DNA from: a virus
IMG/VR virus record: IMGVR_UViG_3300042906_001319
Span: 1-28,191 of that record
DNA length: 28,191 bases
Reading direction: 5' to 3' (one strand)
Made by a program: the position numbers and the translations under genes. Shown here in pieces: positions 1 through 6,689 of the stretch. How positions within the stretch are numbered: the first letter of the stretch is position 1; every line of letters starts with the position of its first letter. The notes beneath the pieces were generated by a model. That model made no database searches, was not told where the DNA came from, and saw nothing but the letters and a program-made list of their open reading frames with translations.

Positions 1-153
1 ATAGTCCTTATCTATTTTCTCATAAGTTTTATTAATCTCATGATGTAAATCCCAATCCAAAATAGATGTTTTTTCAGTTTTATTTGTTAAACTGTATAGT
101 TTATTTATCTTTTTCATGACTTCTCTTAATACTTTTTTAATTAAAATTCTCAT
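1..153 (-). CDS. Leader-bearing phage protein, N-terminal fragment
   Basis: The minus strand is open from an ATG at 153 to the window edge, giving 51 codons with no stop. It begins MRILIKKVLREVMKKINKLY, a basic amphipathic helix like the N-terminal leaders of several other proteins here (for example ILKKVILEQ in the gene at 16487-17116). A TATTTATC box lies 4 nt upstream of the start (158-165 on the plus strand). The rest of the gene is outside the window, so function is unknown. The start is supported by the leader and the box together. Confidence 0.6.
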   Translation of the reverse strand, partial: MRILIKKVLREVMKKINKLYSLTNKTEKTSILDWDLHHEINKTYEKIDKDY

Positions 154-157
154 AATT

Positions 158-165
158 GATAAATA
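158..165 (-). promoter_or_regulatory. TATTTATC box, putative late promoter
   Basis: Read on the minus strand this is TATTTATC, followed by AATT and the ATG at 153. The same box at nearly the same distance precedes the genes at 4868, 9895, 22840 and 12617-13042(-). Promoter function is inferred from this recurrence. The motif is AT-rich and a single copy could arise by chance. Confidence 0.4.
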
Positions 166-167
166 CC

Positions 168-198
168 TTGTTTTTAACAATTATTTTTTATATCTTTG
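168..198 (+). promoter_or_regulatory. Bacteroidota-type promoter for the lipoprotein gene
   Basis: TATCTTTG at 191-198 matches the Bacteroidota -7 consensus TAnnTTTG. CTTG ending at 170, 20 nt upstream, fits the -33 element. The ATG at 204 is only 5 nt after the box, so transcription would begin at or next to the start codon (a leaderless or nearly leaderless mRNA). Confidence 0.6.
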
Positions 199-203
199 TG
201 ATT

Positions 204-467
204 ATGAAAAAATTAATTTTTATAATTTTACCCGTAATAATGACTAGTTGTAATCAAAAAACGACTGATTTTGAGTTAATTACGAAAAAATGTGTTGTTG
301 ATACTATTGTATACAAAGGACAACATTCAACAATTGAACCGGATTTAACATGGGAAATAAGAACTGATTGTGGGGTTAATATAATTACAAAACAAGGTAA
401 CAAATATATTAAAGGAGATACGATAACTTTTTTAACAAAAAAATATAATGAGAAGAGAAATTTTTGA
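204..467 (+). CDS. Small putative lipoprotein
   Basis: 87 aa. The start at 204 is preferred over the upstream ATG at 156 because it gives a clean lipoprotein signal: MKK, a hydrophobic stretch LIFIILPVIMTSC, and a lipobox ending in Cys at about residue 16. The TAnnTTTG box also sits 5 nt before it. After the Cys is a short polar, Cys-containing domain with no family I recognise. The product is likely membrane-anchored in the host envelope, as with superinfection-exclusion lipoproteins, but that role is a guess. The 3' end overlaps the next gene by 20 nt. Confidence 0.65.
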   Translation: MKKLIFIILPVIMTSCNQKTTDFELITKKCVVDTIVYKGQHSTIEPDLTWEIRTDCGVNIITKQGNKYIKGDTITFLTKKYNEKRNF

Positions 468-705
468 GAAAGTTTTATTATCTTTGTATCCTAAAACAAA
501 ATTTAGTGTCAAGGAATATGAGGTTCATGAAAGATTTGATATGGGTAAGGAGGGTGAGTTTATAAAATGTGAACCAAGTATTTTTGTTACTATTGAAACT
601 AATAAAGAAATCGAACCCGAAGATTTGTCATCGGATGAGACTAATAATATAACCGATGAAGTTTGTAAATTTACAGGAAAAGAATTTAACATTTATAAAA
701 TATGA
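448..705 (+). CDS. Hypothetical protein
   Basis: 85 aa, starting MRREIFEKVLLSLYPKTKF and mixed in charge. It has no recognised domain, signal or membrane segment. It starts inside the 3' end of the lipoprotein gene and ends in an ATGA overlap with the next gene (start 702, stop 703-705), so the three genes are very likely one translationally coupled operon from the promoter at 168-198. Function unknown. Confidence 0.6.
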   Translation: MRREIFEKVLLSLYPKTKFSVKEYEVHERFDMGKEGEFIKCEPSIFVTIETNKEIEPEDLSSDETNNITDEVCKFTGKEFNIYKI

Positions 706-947
706 CGGAAGAAATTGAATCACCTTATTGCCCTGTATGTGATGGTTGTGGTGAAGAAGGTTGTTGTTCACCTATGTTTTGTGAACAGAGTCCTGATGGT
801 CATTATTGTAAAACATATCTTAAAGATTTGAGATTTGGTTATCAAATGTATAAACATATAATAGAATTGGTTGGTGAGGATGAGAAGTACAAAGAACAAA
901 TAGATAAAATGTGGGATGAGACTTACGACAAAATTTATCGTAAATAA
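702..947 (+). CDS. Cys-rich small protein (putative zinc-binding)
   Basis: 81 aa. The first third holds closely spaced cysteines in YCPVCDGCGEEGCCSP, followed by MFCEQSPDGHYCKTYL, with CxxC pairs suited to a zinc knuckle. The rest is predicted helical. From memory, similar short Cys-rich proteins occur in large phages, but I cannot name a family. It is coupled to the previous gene by ATGA. Its C-terminal ETYDKIYR recurs in the tiny reading frame at 2669-2734. Zinc binding is inferred from Cys spacing only. Confidence 0.6.
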   Translation: MTEEIESPYCPVCDGCGEEGCCSPMFCEQSPDGHYCKTYLKDLRFGYQMYKHIIELVGEDEKYKEQIDKMWDETYDKIYRK

Positions 948-949
948 AA

Positions 950-980
950 TTTGACTTCACGAAAAAAACCCTTATACTTG
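950..980 (+). promoter_or_regulatory. Strong Bacteroidota-type promoter for the small basic protein
   Basis: TTTG at 950-953 and TATACTTG at 973-980 are separated by exactly 19 nt. This matches TTTG-N19-TAnnTTTG except for one base in the -7 box. The start at 1017 is 36 nt downstream, so this mRNA has a real leader, unlike several other genes here. Confidence 0.65.
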
Positions 981-1016
981 TATCATAATTAATTAATCAC
1001 TTTAAATCAAAACAAA

Positions 1017-1199
1017 ATGGCTAGAAACCAAAACAACGGCAGCTACAAGGCGACTTACGGTAGCAACATTTACAAAAGCGGTAATCGTTATCGTGTTCGT
1101 GTATCAGTAGGAGGAAATCGTAATGATGCTTATGTGACCACATTAAACGAGGCTCGTTCTCTTCGTAGAACTTGGAAGTCTGAGCAGGCAGAAGCCTAA
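1017..1199 (+). CDS. Small basic protein, AP2/integrase-arm-like fold suspected
   Basis: 60 aa, rich in Arg, Lys and Asn. The core YKSGNRYRVRVSVGGNRNDA followed by a helix (LNEARSLRRTWKSE) has the three-strand-plus-helix pattern of AP2 or tyrosine-recombinase arm-binding domains, so DNA binding is plausible. Base use is unlike the neighbours: G+C is clearly higher and Arg is mostly CGT where neighbouring genes favour AGA. With a good promoter upstream and a structured terminator downstream, this suggests a strongly expressed gene. The antisense 60-codon frame across it is a shadow. Confidence 0.7.
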   Translation: MARNQNNGSYKATYGSNIYKSGNRYRVRVSVGGNRNDAYVTTLNEARSLRRTWKSEQAEA

Positions 1200-1206
1200 T
1201 CACAAG

Positions 1207-1246
1207 AACATCTATTAACTCTGATGTAGTAATCAGAAAAGATGTT
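1207..1246 (+). other. Nested hairpin in the 3' region of the small basic protein gene
   Basis: AACATCT (1207-1213) pairs with AGATGTT (1240-1246), enclosing a second stem CTGAT (1221-1225) with ATCAG (1232-1236). It lies just 3' of the stop codon and just before the terminator hairpin, so it is probably part of the mRNA 3' end, for stability or as a processed small RNA. Confidence 0.5.
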
Positions 1247-1248
1247 AA

Positions 1249-1305
1249 GGTGTGGAGGACAGAATTGGTTTAGTCTCCTAAGTTGTTCTCCCACCATTTT
1301 TTTTT
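1249..1305 (+). terminator. Rho-independent terminator after the small basic protein gene
   Basis: GGTG-t-GGAG (1249-1257, one bulged T) pairs with CTCCCACC (1288-1295), followed by nine T residues at 1297-1305. The 30-nt loop may fold internally (GGAGGAC against GTCTCC). Confidence 0.65.
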
Positions 1306-1382
1306 AATTCTTTATAAAAATAGATAAATGGTTAATCAAAATTCACTATTATTAGAATTATCGATTTTAATCTTAACAACTA

Positions 1383-1417
1383 AACCTTTATCATCTTAAT
1401 AGATAAAGGTTTTTTTT
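1383..1417 (+). terminator. Rho-independent terminator
   Basis: A perfect 10-bp stem, AACCTTTATC (1383-1392) and GATAAAGGTT (1402-1411), has a 9-nt loop and runs into eight T residues. It sits directly before the gene at 1425. The stretch from 1306 to 1382 holds no convincing gene, so this is a second terminator or an attenuator in front of the 1425 operon. No TAnnTTTG box is visible between the two terminators. Confidence 0.75.
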
Positions 1418-1424
1418 ATTAAAC

Positions 1425-1952
1425 ATGAAAGGAAAATTACATAATACAAAAGATGGTTGGGTTGTCAAATTTGAATATATAGACGACCAATATAGTTCAT
1501 ACATGGAATTTATTTCAATTAAATTACCGGTTATCTCTGAACAACAAAGCTTATATATGTTTGCGGAGTTAAGTGATGATTGGAAAAATAAATGTGAAGG
1601 TATGGAGGTTGAGTTTGAGTATTTACCGAATAATAAAAATACAAAATTTTTATTATCAGGTTTTGCAAAAATAAAGGTTGATGAATGTGAACCTATTATT
1701 TCAGATGATTTTCAAATAGGTCCTGATGGGGCGTATGAACATTCTGACAGAAATATAAGTTTCCAAAGTATTCTTTGGAAGGTGAGTGAACAATTACAAA
1801 ATGTTCAATATGATAATGGTGATATATCCGATTTGGGAAATGAAATTGGAATTTCTGTTGGTAAAGGGGTTGAGAATATGACTGAAAATGAAATTAGTAT
1901 TTTTATTTCAGGAATTAGACATGGAATTAGTTTAACAAACGGGACACATTAA
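1425..1952 (+). CDS. Hypothetical protein, first gene of the thyA operon
   Basis: 175 aa, starting MKGKLHNTKDGWVVKFEY. The first 90 residues are rich in alternating hydrophobics, suggesting a beta-sheet domain. The C-terminal part (about 115-175) looks helical and ends SIFISGIRHGISLTNGTH. No family recognised and no signal or membrane segment. It follows a terminator and leads a tightly spaced run of plus-strand genes to 4842 that includes thyA, so it is probably expressed early with nucleotide metabolism functions. Function unknown. Confidence 0.65.
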   Translation: MKGKLHNTKDGWVVKFEYIDDQYSSYMEFISIKLPVISEQQSLYMFAELSDDWKNKCEGMEVEFEYLPNNKNTKFLLSGFAKIKVDECEPIISDDFQIGPDGAYEHSDRNISFQSILWKVSEQLQNVQYDNGDISDLGNEIGISVGKGVENMTENEISIFISGIRHGISLTNGTH

Positions 1953-1961
1953 TAATAATAC

Positions 1962-2336
1962 ATGACAGATAATTTAACATTAATAACTAATGAGTTTGAA
2001 AATCTAAAAGGACAATATGTTCTTGTTGATTGTGAATCGTTTCGTCTAATAGGAATTGTTGAGGATGAACATGATTACTATTATTGTTTATATGATGGTA
2101 GAAAACTTAAATTAACAACTTGTTTGATGAGAATAACTCCATTAAAAGGTTACATCATAGAAGACCATTATAATGAAATGATTCGTATTGCGAAATTGAA
2201 TCATTATGACCAACCATCTTTATGGGGTACTAATAAGAACATTTCCGAATTTAATGAAAAACACAAAGAAGAGTTGACTAGTGATTGGGATAAAAACACA
2301 AAATTTATATTAGGACCTTATTGGGAATTAAATTAA
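1962..2336 (+). CDS. Hypothetical protein
   Basis: 124 aa. Residues 15-55 (KGQYVLVDCESFRLIGIVED and on) read like a small SH3-like or KOW-type barrel, and the C-terminal half contains WGTNKNISEF and ends in GPYWELN. It is soluble with no catalytic motif visible. It begins 9 nt after the preceding stop. A decayed copy of its first 27 bases, 24 of them identical, is found at 2731-2757. Confidence 0.6.
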   Translation: MTDNLTLITNEFENLKGQYVLVDCESFRLIGIVEDEHDYYYCLYDGRKLKLTTCLMRITPLKGYIIEDHYNEMIRIAKLNHYDQPSLWGTNKNISEFNEKHKEELTSDWDKNTKFILGPYWELN

Positions 2337-2340
2337 TATT

Positions 2341-2676
2341 ATGAATAACGAAAAAATGAATCAGATTATTGATGAGGTGTATAAAAAATACACCGACAAG
2401 TATATTGGATATGAAGATGTTCCAATAAAAGAACTTTTTATTCATGAAATTAAAACCAATCCAGAGTTCTCTGAAAAATGGGGGTTAAAGATTGAAGAAC
2501 GAGAATTGAGTTTGGAAGAGAGATACCATCTATGGTTTAATAATAATTATGAAACAGGTATGGAAAGATACTTTCACTCAAACAATATTCCAAACTTTGA
2601 TAACCAGTATTATACACCAACACCAACCAAACTAATAACAATAACATATAACGAAACAATAGAAATATATGAATAA
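2341..2676 (+). CDS. Hypothetical helical protein
   Basis: 111 aa, mostly helical and acidic, starting MNNEKMNQIIDEVYKKYTDK and ending in a Thr-rich tail. No known domain. It starts 4 nt after the previous gene and overlaps the tiny frame at 2669 by 8 nt. Its N-terminus resembles that tiny frame (MN-x-E then a helix ending E-x-Y-x-K), suggesting a local duplication. Confidence 0.6.
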   Translation: MNNEKMNQIIDEVYKKYTDKYIGYEDVPIKELFIHEIKTNPEFSEKWGLKIEERELSLEERYHLWFNNNYETGMERYFHSNNIPNFDNQYYTPTPTKLITITYNETIEIYE

Positions 2677-2734
2677 AGAACTAATAGATAATATTTTACA
2701 TGAAACATACGATAAAATATATAGAAATGTATGA
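2669..2734 (+). CDS. Very short reading frame, possible gene remnant
   Basis: 21 aa, MNKELIDNILHETYDKIYRN plus Val. It resembles the first 20 residues of the gene at 2341 and shares ETYDKIYR with the C-terminus of the gene at 702. It keeps ATG-stop overlaps with its neighbours, so it may still be translated. It is more likely the left-over 5' end of a duplicated gene. Confidence 0.3.
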   Translation: MNKELIDNILHETYDKIYRNV

Positions 2735-2757
2735 TAGACAATTTAACATAAATAACT
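2731..2757 (+). pseudogene. Decayed copy of the start of the gene at 1962
   Basis: Aligned with 1962-1988, 24 of 27 bases match. One of the three differences creates a TAA stop after six codons (MIDNLT). The intact gene reads MTDNLTLIT. This looks like a truncated duplicate left in front of the membrane protein gene at 2758. Confidence 0.4.
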
Positions 2758-3048
2758 ATGATAGACTATAATTACATTACTAAGTTCCTTGGCGTTATGG
2801 TTGCTATGACGTTAGCTGATATTTGTTGGACTTATTACTTTATTAAAATTGCCGAAAGAAAATCAATTTCTGCAGGTATATGGGCATGTTTGATTTACAT
2901 ATTCGGTGCATTTACGGTGACTTCTTATATTGAAGATAAAACTCTAATTGTTGCCGCCATAATCGGCTCATTTATTGGAACCGCTGGTACAGTAGAATAT
3001 AAAAAAAGAAAAGATAAGAAGATAATTAATAATATTAATAGTAACTGA
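2758..3048 (+). CDS. Small membrane protein, three predicted helices
   Basis: 96 aa. Hydrophobic segments at about 8-30 (FLGVMVAMTLADICWTYYFI), 40-57 (IWACLIYIFGAFTVTSYI) and 62-82 (TLIVAAIIGSFIGTAGTV) are followed by a Lys-rich tail (YKKRKDKKI). Many phages encode small inner-membrane proteins with this layout, including a W-T-Y-F-I first helix, but I know of no established function. The stop overlaps the next start as TGATG, so it is coupled to the gene at 3048. Confidence 0.65.
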   Translation: MIDYNYITKFLGVMVAMTLADICWTYYFIKIAERKSISAGIWACLIYIFGAFTVTSYIEDKTLIVAAIIGSFIGTAGTVEYKKRKDKKIINNINSN

Positions 3049-3311
3049 TGAAAATGGAAAATAAAGACCTTGTGTACCCCTATAAAGATTGGGACGGAAT
3101 CGTTAATCTTGGAGAAGTTGATGGTGTTAAAATATACTACGATAGATATCATCCTGACCAAACATTGACAGTTGAATTAAATAAAGATAAAACCGAAATG
3201 GTTTATATTATTGGTCCTTATGATGATATTGAAGTATTTGACGGAATTAAAAAGAATATAATTGTATCTGAAAAACCGATTACCTTAGAAAAAATAATTA
3301 CAAATGACTAA
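3048..3311 (+). CDS. Hypothetical protein
   Basis: 87 aa, small, acidic and beta-rich by eye (LGEVDGVKIYYDRY, LTVELNKDKTEMVYIIGPYD). No family recognised. It overlaps the previous stop by 1 nt and the thyA start by 8 nt, so it is translated in one coupled unit with thyA. A role beside thymidylate synthesis is suggested only by position. Confidence 0.6.
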   Translation: MKMENKDLVYPYKDWDGIVNLGEVDGVKIYYDRYHPDQTLTVELNKDKTEMVYIIGPYDDIEVFDGIKKNIIVSEKPITLEKIITND

Positions 3312-4398
3312 CAAACTCGATAAAGATTATTTAGCACTATGTCAAGACATTCTTGATAAGGGTACTAAAAAAGAAACAAGAAATGGTGGTACCATATCTG
3401 TATTCGGTAGACAAATAAGACATTCTATGAAAGATGGCTTTCCACTTCTTACCACCAAAAAAATGGCGTTTAAAACAATGGTAACTGAGTTACTTTGGTT
3501 CCTTCGTGGTGATACAAATATTAAATTCCTTGTTGATAATGGTTGTCATATTTGGGATGGGGACGCTTATAAGAACTATGAAAAATGGTGGAAATCTTAC
3601 TCTCCAGGCGGTGCGCCAATACCACTATCAAAAGAAGAATTCATTAACCGTATAAAAACAGATGATGAGTTTGCTAAGAAATGGGGGGCACTCGGAAAGA
3701 TATATGGACATCAATGGCGCAAGTGGGGTGAAAGAAGGTACGATTCAATCGATAACGAGTACTTTATTGGGACAGACCAAATTGCAAACCTAATTAACAA
3801 GTTAAAAACCAATCCTGATGATAGGAGAATGATTGTCACAGCTTGGAACCCATCAGAAGTTGATAGTTGCGTTTTACCGCCTTGTCATTATGGATTTCAA
3901 GTGTATACAAGAGAGTTGAGTGAACAAGAAAGATGGGAATTATATGTTACTACTAGTAACCGATTAAAAACACCAACAATAAAAGGTTCCACTAATAAAG
4001 AACAAATAGAAGAGTACTACAAAGAATATAACATCCCAACCAGAGCAATCTCTTTAATGTATAATGCCAGAAGTCAAGATGTTCCGTTGGGAACACCATT
4101 TAATATAGCGTCTTATGCTTTACTATTAGATATAATCGCAAAGATGGTTAACATGGCTCCTGATGAATTGATTACTAATATGGGTGATTGTCATATCTAC
4201 TTAAACCAGATTGATGGTATTAAAGAACAATTAACAAGAAAACCATACGAACTACCTAAATTAATTCACATGAAGACAGATGATTTTTATAAATCATTAT
4301 CTGAAAATTTGTCTCTGTTATCTCATTTAGATATTGTAGATTTTCAAATTAAAGATTATAAATCACACCCTAGTATAAAATTCCCCTTATCAAATTAA
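3304..4398 (+). CDS. thyA: Thymidylate synthase (ThyA type), with insertions
   Basis: Converts dUMP to dTMP with methylene-tetrahydrofolate, supplying dTTP for an AT-rich genome. Family signatures are clear: GFPLLTTKKMAFKTMVTELL, then LRGDTNIKFL near the N-terminus, the catalytic Cys at residue 194 in VLPPCHYGFQVY, the Arg pair in NPDDRRMI, the dUMP-binding RSQDVPLGTPFNIASYALL, and GDCHIYLNQ. At 364 aa it is about 100 residues longer than the E. coli enzyme. The excess is mainly two blocks, near residues 98-135 and 205-250, the second just after the active-site strand. Catalytic residues appear intact. It overlaps the preceding gene by 8 nt. Confidence 0.97.
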   Translation: MTNKLDKDYLALCQDILDKGTKKETRNGGTISVFGRQIRHSMKDGFPLLTTKKMAFKTMVTELLWFLRGDTNIKFLVDNGCHIWDGDAYKNYEKWWKSYSPGGAPIPLSKEEFINRIKTDDEFAKKWGALGKIYGHQWRKWGERRYDSIDNEYFIGTDQIANLINKLKTNPDDRRMIVTAWNPSEVDSCVLPPCHYGFQVYTRELSEQERWELYVTTSNRLKTPTIKGSTNKEQIEEYYKEYNIPTRAISLMYNARSQDVPLGTPFNIASYALLLDIIAKMVNMAPDELITNMGDCHIYLNQIDGIKEQLTRKPYELPKLIHMKTDDFYKSLSENLSLLSHLDIVDFQIKDYKSHPSIKFPLSN

Positions 4399-4402
4399 AG
4401 AT

Positions 4403-4546
4403 ATGAAAAAAATGTTAGTTAGATTCCCAAATGAATCTTTTTTTGAGGAAACATATATCGACATGAATAAATTCAAACCAAATAAAGAGTTTAACGATGA
4501 GATATTTGGTTGGTACGGTGATATCTACATAAGCATTAAAAAATGA
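4403..4546 (+). CDS. Small hypothetical protein
   Basis: 47 aa, starting MKKMLVRFPNESFFEETYID and ending in GWYGDIYISIKK. It starts 4 nt after thyA stops and shares an ATGA overlap with the next gene (start 4543, stop 4544-4546). That spacing and the absence of any other frame support it as real. No domain recognised. Confidence 0.55.
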   Translation: MKKMLVRFPNESFFEETYIDMNKFKPNKEFNDEIFGWYGDIYISIKK

Positions 4547-4842
4547 TAGATAGAAAATTTCAATTTTTGGATGCTGAAACATCAGCACGAGAATTAATTA
4601 TTGAGACTTTAGTTAATTTTTTATATGGTTTTATAGCAAACACCGTAACAGTATTTATTATTTTAAAGTATGATGTTGCGATTTTAATAAATTTTCTAAT
4701 ATACTATATGTTTGTGAGTATTGTTATTAATCGAGAAAAATATCAAACAAAAGTCGGTAAATACATGATATTCCCTTCCGCAGCCGCTTTAGGTGCATTT
4801 GTAGGATATAAGTTGGCATTCTTACTTTCTAATTTACAGTAA
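4543..4842 (+). CDS. Small membrane protein, three predicted helices
   Basis: 99 aa. Hydrophobic segments lie at about 20-42 (ETLVNFLYGFIANTVTVFII), 45-61 (VAILINFLIYYMFVSIV) and 76-96 (IFPSAAALGAFVGYKLAFLL). Size and topology would fit a holin, and the layout also recalls small phage membrane proteins of the DUF7220 kind. Neither assignment is firm. It is the last gene of the thyA operon and is coupled to the previous frame by ATGA. Confidence 0.6.
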   Translation: MIDRKFQFLDAETSARELIIETLVNFLYGFIANTVTVFIILKYDVAILINFLIYYMFVSIVINREKYQTKVGKYMIFPSAAALGAFVGYKLAFLLSNLQ

Positions 4843-4856
4843 TTAGTATCCTAAGA

Positions 4857-4864
4857 TATTTATC
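4857..4864 (+). promoter_or_regulatory. TATTTATC box, putative late promoter
   Basis: TATTTATC followed by AAT and the ATG at 4868. The identical arrangement TATTTATC-AAT-start occurs at 22829, and TATTTATG-AAT-ATG at 9884. Confidence 0.45.
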
Positions 4865-4867
4865 AAT

Positions 4868-5257
4868 ATGAAAGTAACCGTTAGATATCAAAAAGATTCT
4901 GTATATGATGAAGACCATAGTTTTTATCATGATTTTATTGAATTTTTACAGGATGAATATCCTTTAACTCAGGATATTAAAATCAATTTTGTAAATAATA
5001 GGGTTGGTAATATGACAACAGGGAATAGAATGGATAAACATGTAATAAATGTTTTGACCAAAAATAGAATGAATCGTGACATTTTAAGAACACTTAGTCA
5101 TGAATGGGTTCACGAACATCAAAGAGTGAATCTAAAAATGAAAAAAGGACCTGATATTGGTGGAAAGAATGAAGATATGGCAAATAGTGTTGCCGGTGTT
5201 TTAATAAAAAAGTTCGAGAAAAAATTCCCGAACTTAGAAGAAAGAATGTATAATTAG
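4868..5257 (+). CDS. Small zinc metallopeptidase (HExxH)
   Basis: 129 aa. HEWVH at residues 78-82, inside TLSHEWVHEHQ, is a classic zincin motif. A possible third ligand is the acidic NEDMANSVAG segment about 20 residues later, as in SprT-like or other minimal zincins. No signal peptide or membrane segment, so it would act in the cytoplasm or virion. A TATTTATC box 3 nt before the start suggests late expression and hence a virion or lysis role. The substrate is unknown. It converges on the transglycosylase gene with a 4-nt overlap of stops. Confidence 0.75.
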   Translation: MKVTVRYQKDSVYDEDHSFYHDFIEFLQDEYPLTQDIKINFVNNRVGNMTTGNRMDKHVINVLTKNRMNRDILRTLSHEWVHEHQRVNLKMKKGPDIGGKNEDMANSVAGVLIKKFEKKFPNLEERMYN

Positions 5258-5802
5258 TAAGATACCCAATTTTTATAATAATCAGTATTTGATATGCAAA
5301 ACTCGGCATATTGATTAATAATTGGTCTTCCTGTGTTATAATAACCACAAACAAGACCCCAATTCTCATATTTATCGTGAAGTTTGGACAATAATTTCAT
5401 ACTTGTAATAACATTAAACTCGACATCGTTTTTTAATTTTGAGGTTGGGATTTTTTTCTTGTAAATTCCATTAGCAGTTGTTGGCATAATTTGCATTGGA
5501 CCAACAGCACCTGCCGATGAAGTTCTGTTATGTTTATAATCCCAATCAAAAGGTCCTTGATATGTTGTTTCTAAATAAGCGATATTGTAAGCAATATATT
5601 TTGGAATATCATACTCATCAGAGTATTTTTCCAAATTATCATACATTTCGATAGAAACTGGTTGTTCAAGCCCTTTTATTTCATTCTCTGATTTTTTTTG
5701 ATTAACTAATGATTTGTAATCGTTACTAAGTTTGTTAGCACAAAATAAAACCAAACAACTAATTAATGACGCTCCGAATAAAACTACATTTCTTATATTC
5801 AT
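5254..5802 (-). CDS. Membrane-anchored lytic transglycosylase (SLT fold)
   Basis: 182 aa. An N-terminal hydrophobic segment (residues 5-22, VVLFGASLISCLVLF) would act as signal or anchor. The SLT domain follows: catalytic Glu78 in AYLETTYQ, then GAVGPMQIMPTTANGIY, and CGYYNTG near the C-terminus matching the family's AYNxG. It would cleave peptidoglycan glycan strands, for lysis or for genome entry. Paired with the GH19 endolysin at 9023-9841 it gives two distinct wall activities. A downstream partner in the same direction is absent. Confidence 0.88.
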   Translation of the reverse strand: MNIRNVVLFGASLISCLVLFCANKLSNDYKSLVNQKKSENEIKGLEQPVSIEMYDNLEKYSDEYDIPKYIAYNIAYLETTYQGPFDWDYKHNRTSSAGAVGPMQIMPTTANGIYKKKIPTSKLKNDVEFNVITSMKLLSKLHDKYENWGLVCGYYNTGRPIINQYAEFCISNTDYYKNWVSY

Positions 5803-5824
5803 AGATTATTTATTAAAGGATTTA

Positions 5825-6163
5825 TTATTTAGATGAGATGTGTTTCTCAACCATACTCTTAGCGTAAATGTTAAATATTGATTTACCAACAGAGTCCGTA
5901 AAAATGGTATAATTTCCTGATTCCCTATCAATTATCATAAGGTTATTATATTCATCTACGGCTAATGTAACATCACTTTTAGATATTTTTACAACCTCTC
6001 GAGTTTCGCCATTTTTAACAATCAACATTTTTCGATAATAGAAACCTATAAAAAAAGAGGTTACGCATGATAAAATAATTACAGAATAAATTGTTAGATG
6101 TTTCAAAATATTCTTAAAACCAGATTTAATTTTTTCTAATCTATTATTCATTTGATTTTCCAT
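5825..6163 (-). CDS. Single-pass membrane protein
   Basis: 112 aa. A basic N-terminus precedes one membrane helix at about 22-43 (LTIYSVIILSCVTSFFIGFY), then a soluble domain of about 65 residues that reads as a small beta domain (DVTLAVDEYNNLMIIDRESG). With the transglycosylase 22 nt downstream it may form a lysis or envelope pair, spanin-like or inhibitory. That is inference from position only. Confidence 0.6.
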   Translation of the reverse strand: MENQMNNRLEKIKSGFKNILKHLTIYSVIILSCVTSFFIGFYYRKMLIVKNGETREVVKISKSDVTLAVDEYNNLMIIDRESGNYTIFTDSVGKSIFNIYAKSMVEKHISSK

Positions 6164-6216
6164 AAAATAAAAATTTAATTGTTAGTAAAAAGTAAAAAAA
6201 ATAAGAATTGTTGGTG

Positions 6217-6642
6217 TTATTCAACACCAACAACTTCTAAATCGAAGATAAGTTTCTTACCCGATAAAGGATGATTTGCATCAATTAATACGGTGTCTTC
6301 CTTAATTTCCATAATTTTGACGATTACAGGGCCGTTAGGACCCATCCCTTGTAAAGTATCGCCAACATTAATATCAGGTGGAATATTAGATTTTGGAACC
6401 TCACTAATCATAAGGATATTGTATTCTCCATATGCTTCAGATGGTTCAATCTCAACTGTTTTCTTTTCACCAATGGTCATTTCGAATAAACCATTTTCAA
6501 AACCTTTGATAAGTCTACCTTCACCAAGTTTAGCTGTTAGAGGTGTACGACCCTCGTTTAAAGAAGAATCGAATACTGTTCCATCTTCTAATCTTCCGGT
6601 GTAATTGACTGTAACGGTGTCACCATTTTGAACTTTTTTCAT
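6217..6642 (-). CDS. FKBP-type peptidyl-prolyl isomerase, SlyD-like
   Basis: 141 aa. Family signatures: VQNGDTVTVNYTGRLEDGTV, then FDSS, the core IKGFENGLFEMTIGEKK, EIEPSEAYGEY, an insert-in-flap segment, and the SlyD-type end DANHPLSGKKLIFDLEVVGV. It lacks the His-rich metal tail of E. coli SlyD. It would catalyse prolyl isomerisation and act as a folding helper, and with the dnaK gene at 13446 makes this a phage with its own chaperones. A host-type promoter is visible upstream (6657-6687). The long plus-strand frame inside is a shadow. Confidence 0.95.
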   Translation of the reverse strand: MKKVQNGDTVTVNYTGRLEDGTVFDSSLNEGRTPLTAKLGEGRLIKGFENGLFEMTIGEKKTVEIEPSEAYGEYNILMISEVPKSNIPPDINVGDTLQGMGPNGPVIVKIMEIKEDTVLIDANHPLSGKKLIFDLEVVGVE

Positions 6643-6656
6643 AATGTTTTTTTTTG

Positions 6657-6687
6657 TAAAGATAAGAAAAAAAAATTAATAATCAAA
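6657..6687 (-). promoter_or_regulatory. Bacteroidota-type promoter for the FKBP gene
   Basis: On the minus strand TTTG (6684-6687) is followed by 19 nt and TATCTTTA (6657-6664), one mismatch from TAnnTTTG. The ATG at 6642 is 14 nt further on. Confidence 0.55.
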
Positions 6688-6689
6688 TA

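Noticed and set aside
1207-1300. Possible tRNA, given nested stems near CCACCA
   Set aside because: No T-loop (GTTCRA-type) or D-loop signature and no acceptor stem. The CCACC is part of a terminator stem followed by nine T residues.
1328-1399. Short plus-strand frame of 23 codons between the two terminators
   Set aside because: It runs through the terminator stem, has no promoter or coupling, and looks like low-complexity AT-rich sequence.
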